The notes beneath the pieces are model-generated. The model searched no databases. It saw only the letters and a program-made list of their open reading frames with translations, and was not told the origin of the DNA. Both the position numbers and the translations under genes were made by a program. Shown here in pieces: positions 16,482-23,654 of a stretch of DNA of 42,478 nt. Position 1 is the first letter of the stretch. Each line of letters begins with the position of its first letter. This stretch comes from Candidatus Omnitrophota bacterium (GTDB lineage Bacteria > Omnitrophota > Gorgyraeia > JAFGHF01), in contig CP070837.1 of the NCBI GenBank assembly GCA_020341815.1, positions 849,586 to 892,063 on the forward strand, in the 5' to 3' direction.

Positions 16482-17306
16482 ATGCGTTCTGTAAAAGTTA
16501 AAAGAATATTTTTAACCATTGCATTACTTGTGATTTTATCATGGGTAACAAGTTTTGTTTACCATTTCATAATATTTATTCATGCTCGGAACACTCTGAG
16601 AAAAATATTTATTGAAGGTGTTCTTACTGAAATTGATCAAATTGATCTTTTGCATAAGAAAGGAATTCCTGCGACAAGCCTATTGATTGGTTTGTTAAAA
16701 GATGATAATGATTTAGTGAAAATAAATGCGATGGTTTTACTTGCAGAATTTGAAAGTCATGAAGCTGCACCATCACTAGCTAAATTATTAAAAAGCGATA
16801 ATTGGCGTGTTAGGTTTTTTGCCTCCCATGCGCTGGGTAGAATAAGCGATAAAGGAACAGTGGATAGCTTGGCAAAGGCTTGGTTGGAAGAAAACGATTT
16901 AAGAGTGGCCAGAGAAATTGCAATAGCGGTAGGCAAAATAGGGGATAAAAAGGCAGCTCCAGCCTTTATAAAAACATATAAAGATAAAGATGAAAAAATT
17001 AAAATACTATCCTCATTAATTCTATATAAATTGCTAAGTAAAGAAGGATACTTTAATGATATAAAAGAAGCAATCCATAATAAAGATGACAAGCTGAGAC
17101 TTATGACAGTTTGGACGCTTGGAGAGATAGAAGACCAAAGAATAATTCCTTTGTTAGAAGAAGCTCTAGTAGATAGTAATCAAAAAGTTAGGGAATTTGC
17201 ACAGAAATCAATCGAAAAAATAAATAGTAAAGTAAGCAACAATAACACACGGAAATCCGATGAAATCGAAATCAGGAAACAAGATATTAATTTCCTGAAT
17301 AAATAA
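16482..17306 (+). CDS. membrane-anchored HEAT-repeat protein, putative immunity to tip 1
   Basis: 274 residues. One N-terminal membrane segment (about 8-33) is followed by HEAT/PBS-lyase-like repeats over residues 60-245 (LVKINAMVLLAEFESHEAAP, WRVRFFASHALGRISDKGTV, LRVAREIAIAVGKIGDKKAA, KLRLMTVWTLGEIEDQRIIP). The repeats form a protein-binding solenoid that would face away from the anchored end. It starts 52 bases after the displaced RHS tip stop. HEAT-type proteins are found among immunity genes of polymorphic toxins, so immunity is the most likely role, by position. No strong RBS was seen before the ATG. Confidence 0.75.
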   Translation: MRSVKVKRIFLTIALLVILSWVTSFVYHFIIFIHARNTLRKIFIEGVLTEIDQIDLLHKKGIPATSLLIGLLKDDNDLVKINAMVLLAEFESHEAAPSLAKLLKSDNWRVRFFASHALGRISDKGTVDSLAKAWLEENDLRVAREIAIAVGKIGDKKAAPAFIKTYKDKDEKIKILSSLILYKLLSKEGYFNDIKEAIHNKDDKLRLMTVWTLGEIEDQRIIPLLEEALVDSNQKVREFAQKSIEKINSKVSNNNTRKSDEIEIRKQDINFLNK

Positions 17307-17341
17307 GAAACGATATCCATTTTATTAAGAAGGTAATAATC

Positions 17342-17429
17342 CTACAGCTAAAAAGTTAGATATTTTAGCGTAGGTAGTCCATTTTAGCTCTTTGTCAAAG
17401 CAGAAGTCCCACACTCCGCCCAATAGTGT
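17342..17429 (+). repeat. 88-bp element preceding displaced RHS tip 2
   Basis: Second copy of the element at 15433-15520 (three substitutions, no gaps). The bulged stem and the CTTTGTCAAAG palindrome are identical. The 3' hairpin is kept as CACACT/AGTGTG (17410-17430), shifted by one pair because the substitutions gain one pair and lose another. It lies 35 bases after the HEAT-repeat gene. Confidence 0.75.
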
Positions 17430-18422
17430 GACCCAGAGATAGGCAGGTTTATTACTGCTGATACCATAGTCCAAGATTCGTCTGACCCCCAGAGCTTAAA
17501 CAGATATGCCTATTGCAGGAACAACCCCATCAAATATGTGGATCCTAGTGGGCATTTTTTCCAGATAATTCTCGGAGCCATCATTGGGGCAATCATCGGG
17601 GTAGCAGTTTCAGCAGCTACAGGTGGTGACATAGGAAAGGGAGCCATCACAGGTGCAATTGGTGGTGCCTTCTTTGGCTTCGTAGGAGGATTTAAACTCT
17701 CAGGAGTAGTTAAAGCTCTTGCCCATACCTGGGCAGGGGCAGCATCAGGAGCATTAGGTGCCATTGCTACTGGTGGCGATGTAGGCATGAGCGCCCTGAT
17801 AGGAGGGGCGGCTGCAGGTGTTACCTGTGGTATAGCTAATGTCATTCCGGGTTTTAAAGGAGATGGCTTAGGTGCCTTCCTTGGCAACCTTGTCCTTCGT
17901 AGCGGTATTGGAGCTGCAATTGGAGGTGGTATTTCCTCAGCCACAGGTGGAGATTTCGCCTATGGAGCAAAACAGGGGGCTATAAGTGCAGGGATTGCAT
18001 ATACGGCTAATTGCGGGTTGAGTAAGGTCTTGCATGGAGACAAAGAATCAAAACTCGCTTCTACTCAAGAAGAAGTCGACAAGATTGCTTGGCAACGTAA
18101 GCACGATCCTAATATGAGAATGGGAGGATGGCCTATTTATACTGATAAAGGGCCCAGCAAAACTTATACTTTGGGCGATTTGGTTAGCTGGAAAACTTGG
18201 ACAGGAGTAATTTTAATAGGAGCTGGTGGCAAAATAATGTTTGCACCTGTTCCTGGTGCTCGTTTAGTCGGTGGTGTAATGATTCTTGGAGGAGGAGCAC
18301 TGACTGCTTGGAGTATGATAGAAAGCACTAAAACAGCACATGATTTAGCTACCGATATAGGAGAAATTGCAACTGAACAATATAAAGAAGAATGGGAAGA
18401 AATTGATAATAATTTGAAATAA
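17427..18422 (+). pseudogene. displaced (orphan) RHS tip 2 with variable C-terminus
   Basis: Open frame of 331 codons directly after an in-frame TAG. RHS homology from DPEIGRFITADTI to NRYAYCRNNPIKYVDPSGH; the first 22 bases from GACCCAGAG are identical to the full-length gene. The first possible start is a GTG at 17538, which falls inside the core. A long glycine-zipper-like region follows (about 150 residues), and then a tail that begins near GDKESKLASTQEEVDKIAWQ, contains a hydrophobic stretch (GVILIGAGGKIMF, GGVMILGGGALTAWSM) and ends charged. The hydrophobic tail and a membrane-protein neighbour suggest a membrane-acting toxin (inference). Silent unless recombined onto a full-length RHS gene. 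Confidence 0.8.
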
Positions 18423-18473
18423 ATAATGATATTATTGTAAGAACAAGAGCCTCTTTTGTAGGAGGGGAAGAAA

Positions 18474-18785
18474 ATGGAATTAACCGAAAAAGATAAAACA
18501 TTTATTACCTATTATCAGAACCAATATAGAATTTATATATTCTTTTTTGTATTTATATTTTTATTCGCTAGTTTTCAACTATATATGTTATTTGGAAAGT
18601 TTATTCCTATCTATACTGCAGCCTTTCAAAAGACACCCAAGTTAAGTACTTTTGTCCAATTCGGCTTGATAAAAATGGCGGTATTCAATTTGATATGGAT
18701 TGCTCTATTAATTGGAGCATTAATAGGAAGTTTTTCCAGCTATAAGAAAACTAAATCAATAATAAATAAATTGATGAAATCATAA
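18474..18785 (+). CDS. two-pass membrane protein, putative immunity to tip 2
   Basis: 103 residues with RBS GGAGGGGAAG before ATG. Two hydrophobic segments, about 20-42 (IYIFFFVFIFLFASF) and 66-88 (FNLIWIALLIGALIGSF), and a basic C-terminus. It starts 51 bases after the displaced RHS tip. Size and position match the other putative immunity genes, but the sequence is unrelated to them, as expected when each variable toxin end has its own partner. No family recognised. Confidence 0.7.
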   Translation: MELTEKDKTFITYYQNQYRIYIFFFVFIFLFASFQLYMLFGKFIPIYTAAFQKTPKLSTFVQFGLIKMAVFNLIWIALLIGALIGSFSSYKKTKSIINKLMKS

Positions 18786-18817
18786 AAAGGGGGCAGTTCC
18801 AATCCTTAGTCTAATCA

Positions 18818-18830
18818 GGGGACACAATAC
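18818..18830 (+). repeat. left terminal inverted repeat of the RAYT element
   Basis: GGGGACACAATAC, a perfect 13-bp inverted match to 19537-19549. The motif continues as TAATTTCCTTGACA, which is shared with the lone relative at 15353-15383. Confidence 0.75.
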
Positions 18831-18845
18831 TAATTTCCTTGACAA

Positions 18846-18873
18846 AGATGGAAGAAAAAGCTAAAATCCATCT
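18846..18873 (+). repeat. hairpin abutting the transposase start codon
   Basis: AGATGGA (18846-18852) pairs with TCCATCT (18867-18873) over a 14-base loop and ends one base before ATG. It could be the transposase's recognition hairpin, or it could hide the ribosome site and keep expression low. Confidence 0.5.
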
Positions 18874-19536
18874 ATGGCAAGAATAGCGAGAGTCGTTGTT
18901 CCTGAATTCCCTCACCACATAATCCAAAGAGGCAATCGTCGGCAGAAAGTATTCTTCAATGAAGATGACTATAGCCAATATCTTAGATTGCTCAATACTT
19001 ATTCGCATCAATTTAAGGTAGATATTCTGGCTTATTGTTTAATGCCTAACCATATACACCTTATCGCAACTCCCCATGAGGATAGAAGCCTGGCTCAAGC
19101 CATAGGCGAAACCCACCGTAATTATACAAGGTTTATTAATTTTAGAGAAAACTGGCGGGGATATCTCTGGCAGGGAAGATTCTCATCATATGTTCTTGAC
19201 GAAAGGTACTTATTGGCTGCAACCCGGTATATACTTTTAAATCCTGTAAAAGCAAAATTGGCAAAGAAGCCATGGGATTATGAATGGTCAAGCACCAAGC
19301 ATCATATGATGATAGATAATGACTCTTTGGTAAAAGATAGCCTTTTAAAAACACTTGTAGAAAATTGGAAAGATTTTCTTAATGCCGCATCGCCCGATGA
19401 GGACGTCCGGTTGTTTCAACTACATGAAAGAACGGGACGCCCCTTAGGAGATAATACATTTATAGAAAAACTGGAATCTCTTCTCAAGATAAATCTTAAA
19501 AAGAAGAGAGCGGGGCGGAAGAAAAAAGAGAAATAG
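18874..19536 (+). CDS. REP-associated (RAYT/IS200-like) tyrosine transposase
   Basis: 220 residues of the Y1 (HUH) transposase superfamily. Seen: N-terminal MARIARVVVPEFPHHIIQRG, typical for TnpA-REP proteins; the HUH pair in MPNHIHLIATP (His60 and His62); the candidate nucleophile Tyr84 in THRNYTRF; and YLWQGRFSSYVLDE and AATRYILLNPVKAKL farther on. Length is usual for the family. It nicks single-stranded DNA at hairpin ends and moves small repeats. The gene fills almost the whole space between 13-bp perfect inverted repeats, with the right one beginning one base after the stop, so it looks like an intact small element. Confidence 0.9.
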   Translation: MARIARVVVPEFPHHIIQRGNRRQKVFFNEDDYSQYLRLLNTYSHQFKVDILAYCLMPNHIHLIATPHEDRSLAQAIGETHRNYTRFINFRENWRGYLWQGRFSSYVLDERYLLAATRYILLNPVKAKLAKKPWDYEWSSTKHHMMIDNDSLVKDSLLKTLVENWKDFLNAASPDEDVRLFQLHERTGRPLGDNTFIEKLESLLKINLKKKRAGRKKKEK

Positions 19537-19549
19537 GTATTGTGTCCCC
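19537..19549 (-). repeat. right terminal inverted repeat of the RAYT element
   Basis: GTATTGTGTCCCC, the exact reverse complement of the left repeat at 18818-18830. It begins one base after the transposase stop codon. Confidence 0.75.
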
Positions 19550-19576
19550 GTTTTGCTATAAAAATAAGGGGGGAAT

Positions 19577-20587
19577 GTGTCATGTTCTTTAAGCGTCTCT
19601 AGAAATTTTTTTAATTATTATTTTGTCAAATGGGGATTGAAAGAAAAAAGCCGGTTAACTCTCAATACTCATCCTGACCCAATCCTTTTTAATATAAATG
19701 TTGATCAGGTAAAATATAACAAAGGCTTGCTTAAGTCTATATTTAGATTGGTGAAAGAAAAAAAGATTAAATATTATGCGGATACGAATAAAATTTTAGT
19801 ATATAGTCAGGATAGGAAACATAGTAAGGAAATCGATTTAGACATCGATACTTTAGAAACAGTTGAGAAGATATTGTCTTGTAGCAAGAAATTTGAGGAT
19901 ATCGAACATAATTTATTTATGGTAGAGCTGGACAATAACTTAAAATTCTTAATACGAAAAGTTCCTGTAGCAGACATTGTAACATTGAAAGAAACTATAG
20001 TTAATGAGGAATATGCTTTTCTTTATCCTTACATAGAAGGGGAAACAGTTCTTGATATCGGCGCATATATAGGCGATACTTCGATTATGTTTTGTTTAAA
20101 GGGTGCTAAGAATGTAGTGGCATATGAACCGGACCCCCTCTTGTTTAATTTATGCACAAGGAATATCAATTTGAATAATATGGCATCAAAAATTGAGGTA
20201 AGGAACTATGGTGTAAGCGATAAAGAAAGTCTTATTAATAAGAAAGGGTATAGTTTTGTAAAACCTGAACTTTTATTTGATAAGGAAAGACATTCTGTTG
20301 CCAAGGAAATAGAGATGAAAATATTATCTTTTTCAAAAGTCATCGAACAAATGAAGGAAATAGACGTGCTTAAAATGGATTGTGAAGGTGCAGAGTTCCC
20401 GGCAATCATTTCTACTCCCCCTTATATTTTGAAGAGAATAAAAGCAATTGGCATGGAATGCCATGCCAATCCTGAACCTTTAATCGATTATCTAAAAAAA
20501 GCTGATTTCAAAGTTGAGATTAAAAAAGAAATGAAAACTCAAGATAGATATTTGACAATTTTGTTTGCTGTGCAGGAAGATAACTAA
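19577..20587 (+). CDS. FkbM-family SAM-dependent methyltransferase
   Basis: 336 residues. A Rossmann methyltransferase core lies about 155-330: motif I ETVLDIGAYIGDTSIMF near 156, NVVAYEPDPLLFNL (SAM ribose acidic residue), and DVLKMDCEGAEFPAI near 262, the hallmark of the FkbM family, which O-methylates sugars or lipids. About 150 residues of unassigned sequence precede it. The start is uncertain: GTG 19577 follows a GGGGGG run by three bases, while a nearby ATG (19582) opens a frame that stops after six codons. The gene begins 27 bases after the right end of the RAYT element, so its N-terminus may have been altered by that insertion. Confidence 0.85.
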   Translation: MSCSLSVSRNFFNYYFVKWGLKEKSRLTLNTHPDPILFNINVDQVKYNKGLLKSIFRLVKEKKIKYYADTNKILVYSQDRKHSKEIDLDIDTLETVEKILSCSKKFEDIEHNLFMVELDNNLKFLIRKVPVADIVTLKETIVNEEYAFLYPYIEGETVLDIGAYIGDTSIMFCLKGAKNVVAYEPDPLLFNLCTRNINLNNMASKIEVRNYGVSDKESLINKKGYSFVKPELLFDKERHSVAKEIEMKILSFSKVIEQMKEIDVLKMDCEGAEFPAIISTPPYILKRIKAIGMECHANPEPLIDYLKKADFKVEIKKEMKTQDRYLTILFAVQEDN

Positions 20588-20592
20588 GTTAT

Positions 20593-20663
20593 GGGAATTC
20601 CCGGAATTCCGGCTTAATTATTACATTTCCAAAACATATATTTCCAAAGTGAAGCTTTGGAAA
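20593..20663. repeat. cluster of palindromes
   Basis: Two overlapping perfect palindromes (GGGAATTCCC 20593-20602 and CCGGAATTCCGG 20601-20612) are followed by a 9-bp hairpin TTTCCAAAG/CTTTGGAAA with a 5-base loop (20641-20663). No U run follows. It could be a REP-like or transcript-end structure after the methyltransferase gene. Confidence 0.5.
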
Positions 20664-20684
20664 TCTCCCCCAAGCACTTTCCTA

Positions 20685-20713
20685 TTGCACCTCTTTACTT
20701 ATAATGATATAAT
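20685..20713 (+). promoter_or_regulatory. promoter of the AsmA-like gene
   Basis: TTGCAC at 20685-20690, 17-base spacer, TATAAT at 20708-20713. Strong RBS (GGAAGGAGGG) lies before the ATG at 20765. Confidence 0.65.
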
Positions 20714-20764
20714 GCCGGTGTAACATGAATTATATCTGAAAGTTAGGGAAGGAGGGCACGGAAA

Positions 20765-21571
20765 ATGAAAAAGGTGTTAATTAGAATCGCTGTTGTATTA
20801 GCGGCCTTGTTTGTGCTGTCCCTTGCCAAGGATATGATAATTAAGGGCGTAGTTTCAACCGGTGTGCGTGTTCTTACCGGATTAAGACTAAATATAAGAA
20901 GTATGAGGGTGGGGGTATTTAAGAGTTTGGCCGCGATAGAAGGATTGCGAATTTATAATCCTTCCAATTTTCCGGATCCCTTGATGATGGATATGCCACA
21001 GATATATGTGGATTACGACTTTGGGAGTATTTTTAGCCGAAAAATGCATTTTGAAGAGTTAAAGCTGGATTTAAAAGAGTTTGTTGTTGTTAAAAACAGG
21101 CAAGGGAAATTGAATTTGGATTCGCTTAAGGTGGTACAGGCCCAGAAAAAGCTTAAAGAAAAGGCAAAGGAGCCTTCTAAGATACAGATAGATATACTTG
21201 AACTTAAAATTGGAAAAGTTTTATATAAAGATTACTCAAAAGGCGGTGAGCCTTCTGTAAAAGAATTTGATGTTAATATCCATGAAAAATATGAGAATAT
21301 CGATAATCCATATGCTCTGGTAAGCCTTATCGTGGTAAAATCTCTGATGAAGACAAACATCGCCAGGCTTGCAGATTTTGACCTTGAAGGTTTAAAGGGT
21401 ATGGCTTCTGATGTATTGGGACGGGCCCAGAGGCTTATATCTGATATTGAAACAAAGGCTACGAAAAAGGCGCAGGAGCTTATCAAAGAAACTCCTGAAG
21501 TATTAGATAAAGCGACAGAAGGCTTAAAAAGTATTTTTAAAGAATTGCAGACTGAGGGAATTAATAAATGA
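20765..21571 (+). CDS. AsmA-like envelope protein
   Basis: 268 residues. One N-terminal membrane segment (about 5-27) is followed by a soluble part with the AsmA/DUF748-like beginning: LTGLRLNIRSMRVGVFKS, GLRIYNPSNFPDPLMMDMPQ, then FEELKLDLKEFVVVKNRQG. Residues 190-268 are helical and Lys/Glu-rich. AsmA-like proteins act at the inner membrane facing the periplasm and affect outer membrane lipid or protein delivery. This one is short compared with full AsmA proteins and carries mainly the N-terminal unit. A relative with the same start plan lies at 34333. Coupled to the next gene by ATGA. Confidence 0.7.
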   Translation: MKKVLIRIAVVLAALFVLSLAKDMIIKGVVSTGVRVLTGLRLNIRSMRVGVFKSLAAIEGLRIYNPSNFPDPLMMDMPQIYVDYDFGSIFSRKMHFEELKLDLKEFVVVKNRQGKLNLDSLKVVQAQKKLKEKAKEPSKIQIDILELKIGKVLYKDYSKGGEPSVKEFDVNIHEKYENIDNPYALVSLIVVKSLMKTNIARLADFDLEGLKGMASDVLGRAQRLISDIETKATKKAQELIKETPEVLDKATEGLKSIFKELQTEGINK

Positions 21572-21819
21572 TAGCAACTATGGGTATGGTGGGGGCGGTG
21601 GTTTTGCCTCTATTTAATATAGCTTTAATGACAAGGATCCGCAGGCGCAAGTCTTCCAATGATATCAGTATGGTCTGGACTATCGGTGTTTTCTCTTGTG
21701 TCTTGATTATGCTGCCTTCGGCCCTTGTTTCCACTGACTTGGTGTTTAAACTATTCTCGATTATAAATGCTCTGTTGTTCAGCGGGGTAGTTTACCACGT
21801 CTTAAGATATAGAAAGTAA
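21568..21819 (+). CDS. SemiSWEET/PQ-loop-like three-helix membrane protein
   Basis: 83 residues, three hydrophobic helices (about 2-21, 35-54, 57-76). After the first helix it has RIRRRKSSNDISMVWTIG, close in pattern to the loop of SemiSWEET/PQ-loop proteins (basic residues, KS, DIS, aromatic), and a proline in helix 1 (VVLPLFNIALM). SemiSWEETs of about 85-95 residues work as dimers in sugar transport. The first helix lacks a clear PQ pair, so the substrate and even transport are uncertain. Start overlaps the AsmA-like stop (ATGA). Confidence 0.55.
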   Translation: MIATMGMVGAVVLPLFNIALMTRIRRRKSSNDISMVWTIGVFSCVLIMLPSALVSTDLVFKLFSIINALLFSGVVYHVLRYRK

Positions 21820-21832
21820 ATATAAAAAGAGC

Positions 21833-21861
21833 TTGACAGCAATTTTGTTTTATGGTATAAA
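21833..21861 (+). promoter_or_regulatory. promoter of the first beta-barrel gene
   Basis: TTGACA at 21833-21838, 17-base spacer, TATAAA at 21856-21861. Transcription would start near 21868, which favours the ATG at 21904 (after GGGAGGAGG) over the one at 21871. Confidence 0.65.
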
Positions 21862-21903
21862 TATTCCTAGATGGAATATAAAACAACAAGGGAGGAGGTA
21901 AAA

Positions 21904-22509
21904 ATGAGAAATATATTGATTGGGATTTTGGCGTTGTTAATAGGTTGTGCCGCGGGCAACGCATTTGCGGAAGATTTAGCCGGCAGGTTTAGCGTAGGAA
22001 TCGCAGGTGGCGGAATATTTCCTAAAGATAGCGATATCGATGATACCTATTATGTAGGTGGTAATTTTGCATACGGTATCAATGAGTATTTTGCCATAGG
22101 CGCAGAAGCAGGCTATACCAGCTGGGATGACGAAGAAGCCGGTGTTGATTACGGTGAGGTGGAAGCTATTCCCTTACTCGCTGACTTATATTTACGACGT
22201 CCTGTTGAAGTGGGAGAAAATATACTTGTGCCGTACGTGGTTGGTGGAGTTGGAGTCATTTTCTGGGACTACGAAGAAAGCGATTTGCTCACCTCTAACG
22301 CAATAACTGTAGATATGGATGCTGAATTAGGGGTAAAGGCCGGAGGCGGATTTGACTACTTTTTCACCGAGAATTCCGCAATAAACATTGAAGGTGCATA
22401 TATCTGGTCTGATGCCGATATGTCAGTTGCGGCTTTTGGATTATATGGAGCAGCAACTATAGATACAGACTATTGGTTAGCCACCGGCGGTTTCAAACAT
22501 TATTTTTAA
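21904..22509 (+). CDS. outer membrane beta-barrel protein (OmpW/OmpA-like)
   Basis: 201 residues from the ATG behind the GGGAGGAGG site. Signal peptide of about 21 residues ending NAFA. The rest is alternating beta pattern with acidic loops: RFSVGIAGGGIFPKD, YYVGGNFAYGINEYFAIGAE, VPYVVGGVGVIFWDYEE, LGVKAGGGFDYFFTENSAI, and a last strand ending in Phe (GGFKHYF), the usual outer membrane insertion signal. Probably a small eight-stranded barrel. Own promoter and likely its own transcript; the abundant-protein type signals suggest high expression. Ligand unknown. Confidence 0.8.
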   Translation: MRNILIGILALLIGCAAGNAFAEDLAGRFSVGIAGGGIFPKDSDIDDTYYVGGNFAYGINEYFAIGAEAGYTSWDDEEAGVDYGEVEAIPLLADLYLRRPVEVGENILVPYVVGGVGVIFWDYEESDLLTSNAITVDMDAELGVKAGGGFDYFFTENSAINIEGAYIWSDADMSVAAFGLYGAATIDTDYWLATGGFKHYF

Positions 22510-22520
22510 TAAAATAAGGA

Positions 22521-22545
22521 TTTTGACCCTGTTTTGAGGTCAAAA
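22521..22545 (+). terminator. hairpin after the first beta-barrel gene
   Basis: TTTTGACC pairs with GGTCAAAA over a 9-base loop, 11 bases after the stop codon. There is no clear U run directly behind it, so termination is only likely. Confidence 0.4.
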
Positions 22546-22595
22546 ACAGTAGTTTTAGCTTCATAAAGAAGTTTAAAAAAGAATTAAAAAAGTTC

Positions 22596-22624
22596 TTGAC
22601 AGATATTTTGCTTCTTGATATAAT
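22596..22624 (+). promoter_or_regulatory. strong promoter of a structured leader and the second beta-barrel gene
   Basis: TTGACA at 22596-22601, 17-base spacer, TATAAT at 22619-22624: consensus at both hexamers. It is 120 bases upstream of the start codon and leaves a long leader with a terminator-like structure. Confidence 0.75.
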
Positions 22625-22653
22625 AGCTTTGTTTTTATTATATATCTATTCTT

Positions 22654-22703
22654 AAAAAACTACCGGAGGCGAGCAAAAAAAGGTAGACCTGTGGTAGTTT
22701 TTT
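22654..22703 (+). promoter_or_regulatory. terminator-like leader with two alternative hairpins
   Basis: AAAAAACTACC (22654-22664) pairs with GGTAGTTTTTT (22693-22703) to make an 11-bp stem with a U tract. The same CTACC can instead pair with an earlier GGTAG at 22682-22686, which would break the terminator. Such mutually exclusive folds are typical of attenuators and riboswitches. Alternatively it ends a short RNA of about 70 bases. No known riboswitch class was recognised. Confidence 0.55.
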
Positions 22704-22743
22704 ATTTTATATAGATTTACGACAACAAGGAAGGAGACAGAAA

Positions 22744-23586
22744 ATGAAGACAACTGTAGTGGCAATAATATGCTTTGTATTGCTAGGGGCAACAGCTGCT
22801 TTAGCAGAAGTAGAGCTCCAGGAGCATAACTGGGATCTGGGAACTGAAATATCCCACATCAAATACGAAGAGCCCGACATAATGGAAGAAGAAGGCGCGA
22901 TGTATGGAGTGGTTGGTTCCTATACTTATCATAACAAGCTTATGCTAAGAGGAGAAGTTAAAGGTAGCTGGGGAGAGGTGGACTATACCTCAGTAGATTC
23001 AGGAGATATAAACAATATAGACGATTATATGGTGGAAGCAAGGGCATTAGGCGGCTATGACTTTCCCGTATCAGAGACAACTATCCTTACACCTTATATA
23101 GGGTTTGGATATAGATACTTAAATGATGATATGTCCGGGACGGTCAGCACCACAGGGAACCTTGGTTATGAAAGAGAATCCAACTACTATTATAGCCCCA
23201 TAGGCATAGAGACTATTACTGAATTAGATAATGATTGGTTTCTTGGGCTAACATGTGAATATGACTATTTTTGGCAGGGAAAACAGAAGAGCCATTTAAG
23301 TGATGCCAGGTACTACCATCCTGCTTGGGGTTATTACACCCTTAATGATGTTGAAAATGATCAAGAGAAAGGTTATGGCGTTAGAGGTTCTGTAAAGCTT
23401 CTAAAGAAAGCTGAAAAAGTAGATTTAATAATAGAACCCTACATAAAATATTGGAATATCAAGAAGTCAAATGAGGTCGTTAGCTCGACTATCTCAGAAA
23501 ATGGTTTGTGGATTATAACTAGCACCGGGTATGAACCAAAAAATAATTCCACGGAAATCGGTGGCAAGATAGCAATAAGGTTTTAA
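22744..23586 (+). CDS. outer membrane beta-barrel protein
   Basis: 280 residues. Signal peptide about 1-21 (ending ALA), then amphipathic beta pattern throughout: NWDLGTEISHIKYEE, MYGVVGSYTYHNKLMLRGEV, LTPYIGFGYRYLND, WFLGLTCEYDYFWQG, GYGVRGSVKLL, and a final strand EIGGKIAIRF with Phe as the last residue. A barrel of ten or more strands is likely. RBS AAGGAGA before ATG. It follows a leader with a terminator-like fold, so expression may be attenuated. Specific function not recognised. Confidence 0.78.
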   Translation: MKTTVVAIICFVLLGATAALAEVELQEHNWDLGTEISHIKYEEPDIMEEEGAMYGVVGSYTYHNKLMLRGEVKGSWGEVDYTSVDSGDINNIDDYMVEARALGGYDFPVSETTILTPYIGFGYRYLNDDMSGTVSTTGNLGYERESNYYYSPIGIETITELDNDWFLGLTCEYDYFWQGKQKSHLSDARYYHPAWGYYTLNDVENDQEKGYGVRGSVKLLKKAEKVDLIIEPYIKYWNIKKSNEVVSSTISENGLWIITSTGYEPKNNSTEIGGKIAIRF

Positions 23587-23591
23587 TAGGA

Positions 23592-23638
23592 AAATAGAGG
23601 CAGCGCCTTAGAATAAAGAGCAGGCGTTGTCTCTATTT
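23592..23638 (+). terminator. long hairpin terminator after the second beta-barrel gene
   Basis: 17-bp stem counting two G-U pairs: AAATAGAGGCAGCGCCT with AGGCGTTGTCTCTATTT, loop of 13 bases. The A and U ends make it work as a terminator in either direction. It ends 16 bases before the next gene. Confidence 0.75.
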
Positions 23639-23654
23639 AATCGCGGAGAATAGA

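Noticed and set aside
15433-17429. attC/integron-like cassette sites or a CRISPR array
   Set aside because: Only two copies 1.9 kb apart, without the conserved attC core bases or regular short repeat-spacer structure; kept as an unclassified element.
17510-17944. - strand Pro/Ala-rich frame opposite RHS tip 2
   Set aside because: Same codon-mirror effect; the + strand carries the RHS core and glycine-zipper region.
22654-22703. Known riboswitch classes (preQ1, fluoride, c-di-GMP)
   Set aside because: Consensus motifs of these classes were not found in the leader; only the alternative pairing is supported.
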